Source: Xanthomonas floridensis (lineage in GTDB: Bacteria; Pseudomonadota; Gammaproteobacteria; Xanthomonadales; Xanthomonadaceae). From it: a stretch of DNA of 64,000 nucleotides. The DNA is taken from contig NZ_LXNG01000001.1 in assembly GCF_001642575.1 (NCBI RefSeq), positions 124,001-188,000 on the forward strand. The letters run 5' to 3'. The notes under the pieces are model-generated. The model was given only the letters and a program-made list of their open reading frames with translations, was not told where the DNA came from and did not search any database. Below are positions 9,540 through 18,344 of this stretch, piece by piece; within the stretch, counting starts at the first letter, position 1; the number at the start of each line of letters is the position of its first letter. A program made the position numbers and the translations under genes.

Positions 9540-9970
9540 GGAGCAACCTCCAGGCAAATGGGAAGACCACCAACGCGTCAGTGCAGAGCGATTGCCGCCA
9601 TGCCTGCGGTAATCGAGACTGCGACCGACTGCGCTACGCCTTCATGATAGGGACGCTAGAGCACGTTCCCGATGCGACACGGCGTCGCATCTGCGTCAAA
9701 CCGTCGCGCCCTTGTGGCCAATCATGCGATGCAGTGGCAGGCGGCAATGCGATAAGCGCGATCACGCCAGCACCTGTGTATTGGCTGCGGCCAGCGTCAC
9801 GGCGTCGCAGTCGCCCGATGTACGGCGCTGCGCACACCCGCGCCTTGCTGACGTCGTCGGCATGCGCGGACGTCCGGGAGTGCCCATCACCATGCGGTCC
9901 ACGCAAGCCTGGCCTTGTGCGCCATCAGGCAGGCGACCCCGCACTGCGGTGCGGCATCCGGTTGCGCGGC
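9540..9970. other. Intergenic gap between cydA and the permease gene
   Basis: I see no supported gene in these 431 bases. The region must carry the cydAB promoter on the minus strand, but no clear FNR-like or other operator could be recognised. Confidence 0.5.
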
Positions 9971-11368
9971 CTAGTGCGTGCGGCGGATCCGCCGGGCGAT
10001 TTCGCTGACCACCGCAATGGCAACGGTCAGACCCACCATCGACAGGAACTGCGTCCGCGTCTCGCCCGAGCTGGCCAGCAGCACGAAGATCACGCCCAGG
10101 ATCGCCAACGCCAGCACGGTCAGAAATGGATACCCGCGCATCCGAAACGGCAAGGCGATGCCGGCGCGATCGGCACGGGCGCGCAGGATCAGCTGCGACA
10201 GCAGCGAGATCGTCCACACCAGCAGGCAGGTGGCACCGACGATATTGAGCAGCACCGGCAACACCTTGTTGGGATACAGCAGCTCCAGTGCGGCGGCCGC
10301 AAAGCCGAACAACACGCTGGCGATCACCGCCGTCAACGGCACCTGCTCGCGGCTGGTCCTGGCGAGCACGCGCGGCGCCTCGCCGCGTTGGGCCAGCGAG
10401 AAGATCATGCGCGACGCGCCATACAGATTGGCGTTGAGTGCCGACAGCAGCGCCACTACCGCCACCAGGGTGATCGCAGTGGCCGCACCGGGAATGCGCG
10501 CCACCTCCAGCACCGCGGCAAATGGCGAGCCGAGCGCCTTGCTGGTCCACGGCACCACCGCCACGATCACGCTGATCGAACCGATGTAGAACACCAGGAT
10601 GCGCCAGGCCACGGTGCGGATGGTACGGGCCAGGCTGCGCCCGGGGTCGGCGGTTTCCGCCGCCGCCACCGCCACGATCTCGGTGCCACCAAAGGCGAAC
10701 ACCACCACCAGCAAGGCCGCGCCAACGCCGGCCAGGCCATTGGGCGCAAACCCGCCGTTCTGGGTGAAGTTGGACATTCCCGGCGAAGTCACGCCGGGCA
10801 GCCAGCCGGCCAGCAAGGCGAAACCGATCAACAGGAACACTACGATCGCCACGACCTTGAGGATGGCGAACCAGAATTCGAATTCGCCGAAATTACGCAC
10901 ACCCAACAGGTTGATTGCGGTAAAGGTCGCCATGAACAGCAGCGCCAGCAAGGGCACCGGCAACGCCGGCCAGACGGTCGCGAGCAGGCCGGCGGCGCCG
11001 ACCGCCTCGGCTGCGATCACCACCACCACCTGGAACCACCACAGCCAGCCCACCGTGGCGCCGGCGGTCGGGCCCATCGCATCGGCCGCATACACCGAGA
11101 AGGCGCCGCTGGCCGGCTTGGCGGCCGCCATCTCGCCCAGCGCGTTCATCACGATGATCACCAGGGCACCGGCGATCAGGTAGGACACCAGCACCGCCGG
11201 CCCGGCTGCCCGGATGCCGACGCCCGACCCCAGGAACAGCCCGGCACCGATCGCGGTGCCCAGGCCCATCATCATCAACTGCCGCGGTTTGAGCGCATGG
11301 CGCAACGCAGGCGCGGCGGTCGAAGCGTTCTGGGCAACAGGATCGGTCGGAAGCGACATGGACGGCAT
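9971..11368 (-). CDS. APC-superfamily amino-acid permease
   Basis: A 465-residue, roughly 12-segment inner-membrane transporter. The N-terminal signature MMMGLGTAIGAGLFLGSG and the GALVIIVMNALGEMA segment place it in the amino-acid transporter (AAT) branch of the APC superfamily, near GABA, proline and aromatic amino-acid permeases. Substrate cannot be read from the sequence. There are two nearby starts (11368 and 11359); the choice is uncertain. It stands alone between long non-coding regions. Confidence 0.85.
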   Translation of the reverse strand: MPSMSLPTDPVAQNASTAAPALRHALKPRQLMMMGLGTAIGAGLFLGSGVGIRAAGPAVLVSYLIAGALVIIVMNALGEMAAAKPASGAFSVYAADAMGPTAGATVGWLWWFQVVVVIAAEAVGAAGLLATVWPALPVPLLALLFMATFTAINLLGVRNFGEFEFWFAILKVVAIVVFLLIGFALLAGWLPGVTSPGMSNFTQNGGFAPNGLAGVGAALLVVVFAFGGTEIVAVAAAETADPGRSLARTIRTVAWRILVFYIGSISVIVAVVPWTSKALGSPFAAVLEVARIPGAATAITLVAVVALLSALNANLYGASRMIFSLAQRGEAPRVLARTSREQVPLTAVIASVLFGFAAAALELLYPNKVLPVLLNIVGATCLLVWTISLLSQLILRARADRAGIALPFRMRGYPFLTVLALAILGVIFVLLASSGETRTQFLSMVGLTVAIAVVSEIARRIRRTH

Positions 11369-11788
11369 CGGAGAGGTGGTAGCGCGACACGATACCGCGT
11401 CGCGGCGCCGGCCGCGCCTCTTGACGCAGCAGCCTAGTCCGGGCTGACGGTGTGGTCATAGGGCGGCGCAGCGCCCTTGTGCGCGGCACGACTGGTCCTG
11501 GTCAGAGCGACGCGCGGCAGCGGCACGCTCTGCTGCGGTGCACACCAAGCGGCGTGATGGTGCAGGCGGCGCGGCCAAGGAACGTGCTGCGTGCCAGCGA
11601 CGCGCGGGATCTGCATCTGCGCATGGCCGCGAGATTGCTCAACTGCTCCTGGAGGTGGTGGCTCCCCGCACACGCGGGTAGCGGCACGTAGGTCAATGAA
11701 ACCGTCGCCGTCTGCCGGGGCGGTTGCCATGCGCAATGCGCTTCGCACGGCTGCGTTCCAGCGTGAACGGATGCCAGCGCCCCCTACG

Positions 11789-11956
11789 CGCCGTCATCGG
11801 CATCGGCCGGTCAGTGCCTGCCGAGGTGTAGCGTTCGGCGACAGGCGATCAGCCTGCCTTGCGCTACAAGATGCAATAGACGCGGCTATCTGGGTGCATG
11901 CGCGCCAATGCGTTGTCACAGGGTCGCCTATCGCCATCCCACGCAGCCGTGCAATG
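11789..11956. repeat. Direct repeat, copy 1 (period about 212 bp)
   Basis: The block from CGCCGTCATCGGC through the segment CACGCAGCCGTGCAAT (11940) matches 12001-12168 in the same order with scattered substitutions and one base of drift. The stretch GTAGCGTTCGGCGACAGGCG is identical in both copies. Confidence 0.85.
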
Positions 11957-12000
11957 CGGCTGGCACGCACAGCGTTCTGGCGCATCGCGAAAGATCTCCG

Positions 12001-12168
12001 CGCCGCCATCGGCATCAGCCGGTCAGTGCTTGCCGAAGTGTAGCGTTCGGCGACAGGCGATCAGCCTGCCTTGCGCTGCAAGATGCGATAGACGCCGACG
12101 TGCTGCGCGTGCAGTGCCATGCCGCTATCGCGAGGTCGCGTGTCTCTCATGCCACGCAGCCGTGCAAT
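12001..12168. repeat. Direct repeat, copy 2 (period about 212 bp)
   Basis: Second copy of the block at 11789-11956. The spacing is 212 bases at its left end and 213 at its right end. About 44 bases of unrelated sequence separate the copies. No start or RBS is shared, so this looks like non-coding duplication. Confidence 0.85.
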
Positions 12169-12334
12169 ACGACCGCAACGCACTGCGACCTTTGCATCCC
12201 GCCCCCCCTGGGCGGCGCCGTCCTTGCCCACGCGTGGCCAGCTGCGATGGCTGCAGCCATCCCTGGCCTGCGCTGTGTCCTGCGAACGTCGGCGGGTACG
12301 CCAGGCGCAGGTCTGTGACGAGATTGCCGCCCAT

Positions 12335-12359
12335 GAAAATCCCCGGCAGTGCCGGGGAT
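12335..12359 (-). terminator. Rho-independent terminator of the pectate lyase gene
   Basis: Read on the minus strand, a nine-pair stem ATCCCCGGC/GCCGGGGAT with a three-base loop is followed by TTTTC. It lies about 27 bases after the pectate lyase stop. Confidence 0.85.
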
Positions 12360-12385
12360 CTTTGGCTAGGCCGCTGCGCTGGCGC

Positions 12386-13447
12386 TCACTCCGCCAGGTT
12401 CTTGCCCGCACCTGCGGTGGCGATCACCTTGGCCTTGACCTGCGCGGCCGGGGTGACGGTGTAGGTGTAGCCCAGTGGTTCGGGGAAGACCTTGGAGCTG
12501 ATCCAGGTGGTGGCATTGGCATACGGCTTGCTGCCGTCCGGTGTGCCCCAGGTGATGCCGCTACCCACGTAGTTGTTGATCAGGTCCCAATAGCCGATCT
12601 CGCTGCTGTCACGCGACGTCACCGGGTTCTTGATGTTCTCGAAGTAGTTGGATTCGATCTTGGCCACGCCGCCCATGCGCACATTGATGCCGGAGGTGGT
12701 GACGTTGTTGAAGTAGTTGTTGTAGATGTGGCTCAGGCCACGGCGCTGCAGCGGCACGCGCGATTCCACATTCTCGAAGCGGTTGTGGTGATAGGTGGTA
12801 CGTGCCGCCGCATTCTTGGTGTCGCTGTCGCTGAAACCGTTGAGCGCGACCTTTTGATAGTTGTAGACGTAGTTGTAGGACACGGTGACGTGGTGCACGC
12901 CCTTCTTCATGTCGATGCCGCCATCGAAAGAGGCATCGCCGGCGCCGGAGCACTTGGTGAGCGAGGCGAACACGGTGTTGTGGTCGACCCAGATCCTGGA
13001 CGGCGACCCGCTCGAATTGCCCTCCAGAGAAATCGAATCGGCATCTTCGCCGCCTTGCAGCAAGCCGATGGTCATGTTCTGGATGATGATGTTGTTGGCG
13101 TTGCCCACCACCCATATCCCGAAGTTGGCCGCCGAGCCGTTCGCCCCCCTGATGGTGACATCGCTCTTGTTCTTGATCTGCACGGTCTTGGCCGGCAGCT
13201 TCCACTGCGCGCAGACGTCCTTGATGGTGCCGAAGTCGAACTTGCCGGTGTAGTTGAGCACCAGCCCGCCGCTGCCGGAATAACTGTCGATCGCCGCCTG
13301 CATCGCTTCGAAAGTGGCCACATTGACCGGTGTCTTGTTGCCGCCGCCGGTGGTGGCGGCGCCGTAGCCGACCGGGCCGGCGATGGCGCCCGCAGCGCAG
13401 GCGGACAGTGCGAGCGCAACGGCGCCCTGAAGCATCTTGCTGGTCAT
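12386..13447 (-). CDS. Secreted pectate lyase, PL1 family
   Basis: The ATG at 13447 has GGGAGAGG upstream and gives 353 residues. A signal peptide ends around AAGAIA-GPVG. The right-handed beta-helix carries PL1 hallmarks: the vWiDH-type SRIWVDHNTVF segment, Ca2+-binding acidic residues in DGGIDMKKG, and the catalytic Arg region ESRVPLQRRG after TYHHNRFEN. It cleaves de-esterified homogalacturonan by beta-elimination and is a plant cell-wall attack enzyme exported by the type II system in xanthomonads. Single gene with its own terminator. An AT-rich stretch at about 13545-13580 likely holds its promoter. Confidence 0.93.
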   Translation of the reverse strand: MTSKMLQGAVALALSACAAGAIAGPVGYGAATTGGGNKTPVNVATFEAMQAAIDSYSGSGGLVLNYTGKFDFGTIKDVCAQWKLPAKTVQIKNKSDVTIRGANGSAANFGIWVVGNANNIIIQNMTIGLLQGGEDADSISLEGNSSGSPSRIWVDHNTVFASLTKCSGAGDASFDGGIDMKKGVHHVTVSYNYVYNYQKVALNGFSDSDTKNAAARTTYHHNRFENVESRVPLQRRGLSHIYNNYFNNVTTSGINVRMGGVAKIESNYFENIKNPVTSRDSSEIGYWDLINNYVGSGITWGTPDGSKPYANATTWISSKVFPEPLGYTYTVTPAAQVKAKVIATAGAGKNLAE

Positions 13448-14478
13448 GCAGCCTCTCCCAAAGAAGTCGATGAGCGGCGCATGCCGCCTGCGCAGTGGCA
13501 GCGGCGACAGCGACGCGTTACGTGGGGGGCTGCATTCTTCGCGCGATTTAAAACATAAAACAATTATCCATCTCTGAAAGTTTGACGCACCACGGTGTTC
13601 TTCCCGCAGGACATGCAAAAGAGACAGCACGGGACAGGCAGGACAGGACACCGCTGCGCTGCGCGACCAACTGCCCACACACATCAACGCTGGCAAGGCA
13701 GTGCTTGCGCGTGGCGTGGATGGCGGCGTCAGCGCAAAGCGCTGATCAGGCGTATCGCTACAGCGCTGTGTGCTGCTGCATCTCGATGCAGATGCAGCGC
13801 GATGAGTGTGGTGTCAGGTTGGTATCGACGCAGCATGTCGTCGCTGGACGCGCCGCAGTGTCGACGTGCTGTGGGCAGGGAGCCGCCGGACATCGCATCG
13901 CTATCTGTGTCGGAACACCATCGTATCGCTCATGAGTGCAGACAGCGACACGCCACGATCAGCCTGACTGCCGCCAAGCCATCGCACGAAGAGGTTGGTG
14001 TTGGTGTTGGTGTTGGTGTTGGCGCCAACGCAAGCGTTGCTGGTGCAAGCCGCACCGATCTATCTGCGTGGATAAAGCGACATCGGCAGATGCATCCGGT
14101 GACTGCTGTCGGCTACTCCCCATGGCCACCAGCCCTCCGGCACGGCGCATGCTCCGCTCCGGACGCAGTGGTGCCAACAGCGCCGCAAGCACGACAGCAA
14201 AAGGATGCAGACCGCCGCAACAAACCGCTACCCAGCACGAAGCCAAGCGAAACAAACCGCTGCGATGCAGCGCTCTCAGACAGTGGGTCCCAACGCGACA
14301 GGTAATTTGCCCGCGCCCGTGCCGCGATGGAATGGCGCGCCAACACCGATCGTCAGCAACTTCATGCAGCTGCACCGATACCGCAGCCTACCGACACTAC
14401 GGCCTCCCACTCCCAGCGCCCCGCCCTCTGCCGCGAGGCAGGACGTCAACGCGCAGACCAGCGGTGGTGCCCCGCAGC
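13448..14478. other. Long intergenic region upstream of pectate lyase
   Basis: About 1 kb in which I cannot support any gene. Frames open here have poor codon use for this genome and no RBS. The part next to the pectate lyase is AT-rich, with an ATTTAAAACATAAAACAAT run (13548-13566), and is the likely promoter region. A hexamer array lies at 13994-14023. Confidence 0.5.
13994..14023. repeat. Hexamer tandem repeat GTTGGT, 4 perfect + 1 imperfect
   Basis: Four GTTGGT units followed by GTTGGC are read directly. Hexamers keep reading frame, but no gene is supported here, so any effect would be on DNA structure or on flanking promoters. Confidence 0.9.
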
Positions 14479-15420
14479 TCAGACTGCGCGGCTGGCCAAC
14501 GGAGCGACGTGCGCCAGTTCCCGGCCGGGCCAGGGCGTGTGGTCGTCGAGGAAATCGCCGACCAGGCGCATGCAGGCCGCGCGTTCTTCCACGTGCGGCA
14601 TGTGGCTGGAATTGGCGAACACGTGCCAGCGCGCGTCCGGAATCAACCGCGCATAAGGTTCCACGGTTTCCGGCGTGGCTTCGTCGTACTTGCCGGACAG
14701 CACCAGGGTAGGCGCCATGATGCGATGCAGGCGCTCGATGATGCTCCAGTTGCGCAGGCTGCCGACCACGTGGAATTCGGTGGGGCCATTCATGGCGTGA
14801 TACACGGTGGGATCCGCCTCGATGGCGGCAAAGGTGCGCGCCACCTCGTCGGGCCATGGCAGCACCCGGCACACATGACGCGCGTAGAACGCCTGGCTTG
14901 CGGCCCGATACGCCGGGTGGTCCAGCGTGCCTGCGGCCTCGTGTTCGTCCAGTGCCGCCTGCACCTGCTCGGGCAGGCCGCCGCGCAGGCGCAGTGCGGC
15001 CGCACGCCACAGGCCCATGGAGGCCGGCGAATTGGCGATCACCAGCGCACGCAGCCCGCTGGGCCGACGCACCGCGTGCTCGGCCGCAAGCATCCCGCCC
15101 CAGGACTGACCAAGCAACGCGTACTGCGACAGCCCCAGATGCTCGATCAGGCGCTGCAGTTCATCCAGGAACAGGCCCACCGTCCAGAACGCGGGGTCGG
15201 CATTGGGAAGGTGGGTGGAATGGCCATTGCCGAGCTGGTCGTAATGAATCACGGCACGCCCGCTGGCAGCCAGATCCTTGAAGCTGTCGACATAGTCGTG
15301 CGTGCACCCAGGACCGCCGTGGGCAATCACCAGCGGACAGGCATCGCTGCGCAGATCGCCGGTGATGCGGTACCAGGTGCGATAGCCGCGAAATTCGACG
15401 TAACCCTCGGTGGACTGCAT
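14479..15420 (-). CDS. pip: Proline iminopeptidase (quorum-regulated pip)
   Basis: From the ATG at 15420 the protein is 313 residues, the known size of the Xanthomonas enzyme. It is an alpha/beta hydrolase of peptidase family S33: [10 protein letters not shown] oxyanion motif, nucleophile in [10 protein letters not shown], Asp in GKYDEATPE and His in [10 protein letters not shown]. It removes N-terminal proline from peptides. The gene lies downstream of a LuxR-solo gene, with a lux-type box 61-80 bases before its start. In X. campestris this pip gene is activated by XccR in planta, and the same arrangement is seen here. Confidence 0.9.
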   Translation of the reverse strand: MQSTEGYVEFRGYRTWYRITGDLRSDACPLVIAHGGPGCTHDYVDSFKDLAASGRAVIHYDQLGNGHSTHLPNADPAFWTVGLFLDELQRLIEHLGLSQYALLGQSWGGMLAAEHAVRRPSGLRALVIANSPASMGLWRAAALRLRGGLPEQVQAALDEHEAAGTLDHPAYRAASQAFYARHVCRVLPWPDEVARTFAAIEADPTVYHAMNGPTEFHVVGSLRNWSIIERLHRIMAPTLVLSGKYDEATPETVEPYARLIPDARWHVFANSSHMPHVEERAACMRLVGDFLDDHTPWPGRELAHVAPLASRAV

Positions 15421-15480
15421 GACCTGCGCTGCCTGCGGCAATGATGAGCGCCGAGCCTAGCGGGCAGCCGGCCCGGCGTT

Positions 15481-15500
15481 AACTGGCAAATCTCACAGGT
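15481..15500 (-). promoter_or_regulatory. lux-type box in front of pip
   Basis: On the minus strand the 20 bases read ACCTGT-GAGATTTG-CCAGTT, an imperfect dyad matching the lux-box consensus ends ACCTGT and ACAGGT. It lies 61-80 bases upstream of the pip ATG and between luxR and pip, where the XccR-binding box is known in X. campestris. Confidence 0.8.
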
Positions 15501-15575
15501 TTGCGCCGTTTCAGGGCTGCCGCGTCGGGTGCGGCCCACCGGCGTGGCCGGCGGTCCGATCGATCTTCTAAAGCC

Positions 15576-16340
15576 TTAAGGCTCTAGCAACCGATAGTGC
15601 ATACCGCGCACCACCGCCTCGACGCGATTGCGCGCACCCAGTTTGCGCGCGGCAGAGTTCAGGTGCAGGTTCACCGTGGCCGTGGAGCGATTGAGCGCGG
15701 CGGCGATGCTCTTGGCGGTCAACCCCTTGGCCGAATACTGCAGGCATTCGCGCTCGCGCCGGGTCAGCGCGATGTGGTGGCAGCGGCGTTCCTGCGGATC
15801 CAGCAGTTCCTGGGCACGTGCCTGAAAGGCGTGCGCAAGCAGCAGGAACGGCGACAGCCGGGCTTCGGCCAGGCGCGGCGCTTCTGCAGCCACTGCATCC
15901 ACCGCCCCACTGAAGGTTGCAAACGCGCCACCAGGCAGATGCAGCGGCACGGTGACACCGGTGCCCATGCCGCTGTCGCACAGATAGCGCGTCACCTGCC
16001 GATGCTGGCCGCCAACGTATTCCACGCCGTCGCAGTCGCCATCGGTGCGGTAGGACCATACGAACGGCGTGGTCCGCCGCGTGGCACGCTGCTGAACAGG
16101 GTCATGTTGGTAATAGCCGTGCTCGCACCAGACATGCTGCATGTCGCCAGGCGCATTGCGCTGCATGAATACCGTTGGGGTGATCAACGTCCCCTCCATG
16201 CTCAGCGGCACCGGCGCATAGTCGTACACCACCGACTGGAATCCCAATGCACACACGTCGCTGAACACCCGGTCCAGGCAGGCATTGAGCGTGTGCAGCG
16301 CCTGCAGATCGCGGCCCAGGCTGGCCAGAGTGTCGAACAT
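15576..16340 (-). CDS. LuxR-family solo regulator, XccR/OryR type
   Basis: A 254-residue protein with an N-terminal autoinducer-binding-like domain (about residues 20-165, including YYQHDPVQQRA and FVWSY) and a C-terminal GerE helix-turn-helix (about 190-245: LTRRERECLQYSAKGLTAKS). No luxI gene is present in the window. Members of this plant-responsive subgroup answer to a plant-derived compound and activate pip. The W57/Y61-type positions seem altered, as known for the subgroup, though I cannot align them here. The neighbouring permease on the other strand fits a peptide/amino-acid sensing locus. Confidence 0.9.
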   Translation of the reverse strand: MFDTLASLGRDLQALHTLNACLDRVFSDVCALGFQSVVYDYAPVPLSMEGTLITPTVFMQRNAPGDMQHVWCEHGYYQHDPVQQRATRRTTPFVWSYRTDGDCDGVEYVGGQHRQVTRYLCDSGMGTGVTVPLHLPGGAFATFSGAVDAVAAEAPRLAEARLSPFLLLAHAFQARAQELLDPQERRCHHIALTRRERECLQYSAKGLTAKSIAAALNRSTATVNLHLNSAARKLGARNRVEAVVRGMHYRLLEP

Positions 16341-16528
16341 GGGATTCCTTCGCGGGCACCAGAGGCACTGGACGTATCCAGCATGGAAAACCTAGCATTT
16401 TTACCAGTGGATGGGCTCGCCGGCCACATTATCGTCACAATGCCGGTCACACAGCTGCACTGCAGCATCGGCATCCTCGGCGCCCGCGCCCGCATCGACC
16501 CGGCCTTACCTGACAGCGGACACCCTGC

Positions 16529-17911
16529 ATGACCGATACTCCCCGCCGCAACGATGCGGCTGCGCTGGAACGTTTTGGCTATACGCAGGAGCTCAAGCGC
16601 CAGCTCACGCTGAAGGACCTGCTGATCTACGGGCTGGTCTTCATGGTGCCCACCGCGCCATTTTCGATCTTCGGCGGGGTATTCGACATCAGTGCGGGCA
16701 TGGTGCCGCTCACCTACCTGGTCGGCTTTGTGGCGATGCTGTTCACCGCGCTCAGCTACCAGCAGATGTCGCAGGCGTTTCCGGTGGCCGGCTCGGTGTA
16801 TGCCTACGTGGGACGCGGATTGAGCAGCGGCATGGGCTTCCTGGCCGGCTGGGCGATTCTCCTCGACTACCTGCTGGTGCCCACCCTGCTCTACGTGGTC
16901 GGCGCCAACGCGATGCACAACGTGCTGCCGTCGGTGCCGCAGCCGGCGTGGATTGCGTTCTTCGTGGTGCTCAACACCGTGGTCAACCTGCGCGGGATCG
17001 AAACCACCGCGCGGGCCAACCGGGTGTTTCTGTATGCGCAGCTGGTGGTGCTGGCGGTGTTCGTGGTGCTGGCGACGCTGGCGATCCAGCGTGGCGTCAA
17101 CGGCGCGCACTGGTCGTTGCGCCCGTTCTACAACCCACAGGCGTTCTCGCCGCAGCTGATCTTCAGCGCCTTGTCGGTGGCGGTGGTGTCGTTCCTGGGC
17201 TTCGATGCGATCTCCACGCTGTCGGAGGAGGCGCGTGGCGGCAACCGCGTGGTCGGCCGCGCCACCTTACTGGCCTTGTTGCTGGTCGCTGGATTGTTCG
17301 TGCTGCAGACCTGGCTGGCAGCCCTGTTGCAACCCACCTTGCTGCGCTACCCCAACGAGCAGGCCTCCAACGATGCGTTTTTCGAGATCGGCCACCTGAT
17401 CGCCGGGCCCTGGCTGCAGATCGTGATTGCGCTGACGGTGGCCATCAGCGCGGCAATCGCCAATTCATTGGTGGCGCAGGCGGCGACCTCGCGGCTGTTG
17501 TTCGCCATGGCGCGCGATCGCCAATTGCCGGCGTTCTTGCGCTACATCCATCCCCGCACCGGCGTGCCGCAGCGCGCCATCCTGCTGGTGGCAGCGCTGA
17601 GCATGGTGCTGGGCGAAGTCTTCGTCGGCCAGATCGCCCTGCTGTCGTCGTTGTGCAATGTGGGTGCGCTGACCGCCTTCGTGCTGTTGCATGTGGCAGT
17701 GGTCTGGCACTTCCGCCGGCAGGGCCGCCTGGTCCTGCATGGCGTGGTGCCGTTGATCGGCAGCGTGATCCTGGCCTATGTGCTGATCAATGCGGACCGG
17801 CATGCGCAGCTCGGCGGGATGGCATGGTTGGCGGCCGGCCTGGCGGTGCTGGCCTTCCTGAAAGTCAGCGGGCGCTCGACCGAGTTCCGCGCCAGCGATG
17901 CGCTGGAGTAG
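16529..17911 (+). CDS. APC-superfamily amino-acid/amine permease
   Basis: A 460-residue, 12-segment transporter divergent from the LuxR solo. Features: LKDLLIYGLVFMVPTAPFSIFG at the start (given here as position 26 onward), SVYAYVGRG, and FLGFDAISTLSEEA. It resembles the putrescine/amino-acid permease branch of the APC superfamily. Proximity to luxR-pip suggests uptake of an amine or amino acid linked to that signalling locus (inference). The 188-base divergent spacer should hold both promoters. Confidence 0.85.
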   Translation: MTDTPRRNDAAALERFGYTQELKRQLTLKDLLIYGLVFMVPTAPFSIFGGVFDISAGMVPLTYLVGFVAMLFTALSYQQMSQAFPVAGSVYAYVGRGLSSGMGFLAGWAILLDYLLVPTLLYVVGANAMHNVLPSVPQPAWIAFFVVLNTVVNLRGIETTARANRVFLYAQLVVLAVFVVLATLAIQRGVNGAHWSLRPFYNPQAFSPQLIFSALSVAVVSFLGFDAISTLSEEARGGNRVVGRATLLALLLVAGLFVLQTWLAALLQPTLLRYPNEQASNDAFFEIGHLIAGPWLQIVIALTVAISAAIANSLVAQAATSRLLFAMARDRQLPAFLRYIHPRTGVPQRAILLVAALSMVLGEVFVGQIALLSSLCNVGALTAFVLLHVAVVWHFRRQGRLVLHGVVPLIGSVILAYVLINADRHAQLGGMAWLAAGLAVLAFLKVSGRSTEFRASDALE

Positions 17912-17914
17912 CCC

Positions 17915-17933
17915 GCTTCAAGCCTGAAGCTTT
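17915..17933 (+). terminator. Terminator-like hairpin after the permease gene
   Basis: A six-pair stem GCTTCA/TGAAGC with loop AGCC is followed by TTT, starting four bases after the permease stop. Weak stem, so moderate confidence. Confidence 0.45.
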
Positions 17934-18344
17934 CGCCTTCTTCCAGCGCTGTCATGCAGCCGAGATGCGGCCGATCTCGCACGCGTCGAGCGTGCGATCA
18001 GACGCGCGCGGCTCGGCGCGCTACGGCGTCGTCCTGCCACCGCACGCCGGCAGATCCAATGCTGCAAGCATCCCTGACGCAGGCGACTAAAGCGCTGCAT
18101 CAGCATGGCGGAGCCTTGCGCCCTGCCTGCACTTTGACGCGAGCGCAGGTGCACAACGTTGGCACGGCTTGGCAACGCGAACTGCGTGAAGGCGACTATC
18201 GCTTTAACGAGAGATCATCTCTGAAAGAGATTTTCAGCACATATTCAGTTGTAGACATTCGCTAGTCTCGTCTGGCGCCAACGATGGCGCCGCAGGCCAT
18301 GGCCCCCGCCACTGCCTGCCGTTCCCTGACGAAAAGGACTACCC
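17934..18344. other. Intergenic region upstream of the secreted protease
   Basis: No gene is supported. The last 150 bases become AT-richer; around 18210-18262 there is ATCTCTGAAAGAGAT-type dyad sequence and TTGTAGACATTCGCTAGTCT, a plausible promoter for the protease. The site was not resolved further. Confidence 0.4.

Larger units (their letters stand above)
11369..12334. other. Long intergenic region with duplicated block
   Basis: Nearly 1 kb without a supportable gene lies between the permease and the pectate lyase. It holds a direct duplication of about 165 bases (see the repeat entries) and no recognisable RNA gene. The open frames here lack RBS-start pairs and share no protein family that I recognise. 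Confidence 0.55.

Noticed and set aside
13448..13700. Plant-inducible-promoter (PIP) box before the pectate lyase
   Set aside because: No TTCGB-N15-TTCGB pair is present at a suitable distance.
13936..15444. A 502-codon plus-strand frame across the pip region
   Set aside because: It is antisense to pip with shadow composition, and the pip reading is supported by motifs and known length.
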